Below are positions 62,620 to 64,000 of a stretch of DNA of 64,000 nucleotides, piece after piece (within the stretch, counting starts at the first letter, position 1; the number at the start of each line of letters is the position of its first letter). This DNA comes from CAZABP01 sp964483245 (lineage in GTDB: Bacteria; Planctomycetota; UBA1135; UBA2386), in NCBI GenBank assembly GCA_964483245.1, contig CAZABP010000025.1, forward strand, positions 1 through 64,000, in the 5' to 3' direction. The notes under the pieces are model-generated. The model made no database searches and was not told the origin of the DNA. It saw only the letters and a list, made by a program, of their open reading frames with translations. Both the position numbers and the translations under genes were made by a program.

Positions 62620-62946
62620 ATGCCGCCGACCTTCGATCTGCCTCCTCTCTCTGAACTGATCCCTCTGCGGCGCGCCGCGCGCCAGGACGTCTGGCCTGGT
62701 CGCGACCGGCCGCTGCACGTGTCGGCCCTGTACCGGTTCGCTGCGGCGGGGCGATTGCGGACAGTTCGGGTTCCGGGCGCGGGCCACTGCACCACGCGTG
62801 CCTGGATTGCGGAAATGATCGCACGCGAATCGCAAGCCGCGCAGCCCCAGGCGCACGCGTCACGCTCAGCCGACACTGCACGCCGGCGTCGCACAGACCG
62901 GGTTCTCGAGCACCACGACGTTCTGCGTGCGGAGGCTCCGCAATGA
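62620..62946 (+). CDS. DUF1580-like small protein
   Basis: 108 residues. LPPLSELIPLRRAARQDVWP, then RPLHVSALYRFAAAGRLRTV and RVPGAGHCTTRAWIAEMIAR, fits the DUF1580 pattern (sea-R-LP, HVS-x-L-x-R, G-L-x-x-V-R, T-x-R-A-x). DUF1580 proteins are typical of planctomycete mobile regions and are probably excisionase-like DNA-binding proteins. The start is ATG 62620; an earlier ATG at 62610 is in another frame. Its stop overlaps the next start as ATGA. Confidence 0.65.
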   Translation: MPPTFDLPPLSELIPLRRAARQDVWPGRDRPLHVSALYRFAAAGRLRTVRVPGAGHCTTRAWIAEMIARESQAAQPQAHASRSADTARRRRTDRVLEHHDVLRAEAPQ

Positions 62947-63212
62947 CCTCCCCGCCCGGAAACAGGCGCGGCCCGGAGTCTTGCAGGACCCCGAGCCGCA
63001 GCAAAGAAGGTAGACGCAGGAAGCATATCGGCCCGCACATCGCCGGCCAACCGGGCACGCAATCCGCCGTGCCACCTGTAGGCGCGATCGTCCAGCGACT
63101 GCATGCACGCGGTCTGACCTATGCCGAGATCGCGGAGGACTTCGGCCTGCCGCTGACGAAGGTGCTTGGACTGGTCTGGCTGGCACAGCGCCGGCGAGGA
63201 GGTTCGACGTGA
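62943..63212 (+). CDS. Small helix-turn-helix protein
   Basis: 89 residues. A basic N-terminal half is followed by an HTH of sigma-like or transposase-like type: VQRLHARGLTYAEIAEDFGL with LPLTKVLGLVWLAQRRR. Coupled to both neighbours: ATGA with the DUF1580-like gene and GTGA with the primase. Probably a DNA-binding regulator of the island. Confidence 0.6.
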   Translation: MTSPPGNRRGPESCRTPSRSKEGRRRKHIGPHIAGQPGTQSAVPPVGAIVQRLHARGLTYAEIAEDFGLPLTKVLGLVWLAQRRRGGST

Positions 63213-64000
63213 GCTTCAGCCGCGAAACCCTAGATGCCATCCGTGCGCGCATCAGCATCGCCAACCTGCTGGCCGAACAGGGCGTCGCGCTGCGCCGGAG
63301 CGGCCGCAACTTGGTGGCGCTCTGCCCGTTCCACGCCGAGCGGACGCCGAGCTTCACGATCTACGACGACCATGCGCACTGCTTTGGCTGCGGCTGGCAC
63401 GGCGACGCGTTCGACCTGCTGCAGCAGCGGGATGGACTGTCATTCCAAGCCGCCGTCGAACAGCTCGCCGCGCGCGCGGGCATTGCCATGGACGGTAGGC
63501 GCGCCCCGAGGCCGGGGCCGCGGATGCGCTCGTTCGCGCTGCATCCGATCCAGGCCATCCCCGACGAGCTCCTGCGACGGATCGACGCGACTCCCGAGGC
63601 TCTGCTGCGACCGCTCGCTGTGGAAGTCGGAGTCACCACTGTCTCGCTTCGCCGCCTCCGGGCCGGCGTCAACCCTGCATTCCCCCGAGTGCTCGCCTTC
63701 CCGATGTGCGAGGCGAGCGAACGTTGCACCAACCTCCGCTACCGCGCCCCCGGTGGGAGGAAGTTCTCGCATGCAGGGGGGACCGACGGCCTGTTCATGC
63801 CGCGTGACCTCGGCCACCCGGATCTGCTGCTGATCTGCGAAGGAGCAACGGATACCGCGGTCGCGCTCGACCTCGGACTCGATGCGATCGGTCGCCCTAG
63901 CTGCAATTCCGGCGTGCGACTGGTCCAGACGGTGGTTGCCGAGCGGCAGCCCCGTCGCGTTGTCATCGTGTCCGACGCGAAGCCGCAGGAGCGGCGTGGT
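63209..64000 (+). CDS. CHC2 zinc-finger/Toprim DNA primase, partial (runs off window)
   Basis: 264 codons visible, open to the edge. GTG 63209 has GAGGAGG seven bases upstream and overlaps the previous stop as GTGA. Residues 1-90 are a DnaG-type zinc finger: LCPFHAERTPSFTIYDD, HCFGCGWHGDAFDL (C, H, C, C). A Toprim domain begins at ~205: LLLICEGATDTAVALDLGLD with the catalytic Glu, then RRVVIVSDAKPQ with an acidic residue. It is a phage/plasmid-type primase; a helicase half may follow outside the window. Confidence 0.85.
   Translation, partial: MSFSRETLDAIRARISIANLLAEQGVALRRSGRNLVALCPFHAERTPSFTIYDDHAHCFGCGWHGDAFDLLQQRDGLSFQAAVEQLAARAGIAMDGRRAPRPGPRMRSFALHPIQAIPDELLRRIDATPEALLRPLAVEVGVTTVSLRRLRAGVNPAFPRVLAFPMCEASERCTNLRYRAPGGRKFSHAGGTDGLFMPRDLGHPDLLLICEGATDTAVALDLGLDAIGRPSCNSGVRLVQTVVAERQPRRVVIVSDAKPQERRG

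Larger units (their letters stand above)
60062..64000 (+). mobile_element. Left end of an integrative element inserted at tRNA-Ala(CGC)
   Basis: The 3-prime end of the tRNA is followed at 114 bp by a tyrosine recombinase reading away from it, then by an HTH protein, a DUF1580-like protein, an HTH mini-protein and a CHC2 primase. This is the standard layout of tRNA-integrated islands, phage or ICE. The right end (a second copy of the tRNA 3-prime end) is beyond the window, so length and type are unknown. No capsid or conjugation gene is seen in the visible ~4 kb. Confidence 0.8.

Noticed and set aside
60062..64000. Second copy of the tRNA-Ala 3-prime end (right attachment site) inside the window
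   Set aside because: None found by eye between 60087 and 64000, so the element must extend beyond the window.

Overview
The window looks like chromosomal DNA of a high-GC bacterium, most likely a planctomycete. This is inference from content. It carries long secreted WEWDG-repeat proteins ending in a hydrophobic C-terminal domain common in planctomycetes, a DUF1580-like protein, a type II (archaeal-type) methionine aminopeptidase and many planctomycete-style lipoproteins of unknown function. Genes are densely packed, many with 4-bp ATGA/GTGA overlaps. There are no rRNA genes and no CRISPR array.

Layout. 1-7160: three tandem secreted WEWDG-repeat paralogues on the minus strand, separated by GGGGTCAGACCCC-type palindromes; the third is a mosaic of the other two. 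7169-9539: small membrane protein, M14-type carboxypeptidase lipoprotein, leucine dehydrogenase. 9551-14390: inverted-repeat element, two glycosyltransferases, type II MetAP, DUF1028 lipoprotein, small membrane protein. 14387-22204: glycine C-acetyltransferase, lipoprotein, thioesterase, stand-alone Clp-N protein, DUF255 thioredoxin protein, RsfS, K+-dependent membrane pyrophosphatase. 22321-26495: ABC ATPase, membrane partner, helical protein and DedA in one operon, with a divergent FHA protein. 26519-26922: wreck of a membrane-protein gene between two palindromic repeats. 26992-30232: three GT4 glycosyltransferases. 30300-38825: carboxypeptidase-regulatory-like protein, HD phosphohydrolase, OB-plus-DEDD exonuclease, aminotransferase and a large membrane-anchored protein.

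38875-44612: tRNA-Leu(GAG), then a VWA protein, ECF sigma factor, putative anti-sigma protein and secreted protein in one operon, then SirB1-like and ceramidase-like proteins. 44663-48221: site-2 protease, XseB/XseA, LipB, thioredoxin. 48331-50466: glycosyltransferase, DUF1858-like protein and Mrp ATPase. 50502-50665: a long palindrome. 51631-53976: a DsbD-type transporter whose C-terminal thioredoxin CxxC is encoded TGA-xx-xx-TGC, most simply read as a selenocysteine UVNC motif. 54106-59932: RpoD-like sigma factor, nitrilase-family hydrolase, HU/IHF protein, MinD-type ATPase, and a HAMP/pseudopilin-like trio.

60011-64000: tRNA-Ala(CGC) followed at once by a tyrosine recombinase, regulators and a CHC2/Toprim primase running off the edge. 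This is the left end of an integrative element in the tRNA gene.

The strongest unusual signals are the candidate selenocysteine DsbD, the mosaic paralogue array with its palindromic repeats, XseA with an extra HARP-like N-terminus, a cysteine-less Mrp beside a CxxC mini-protein, and the tRNA-Ala island.
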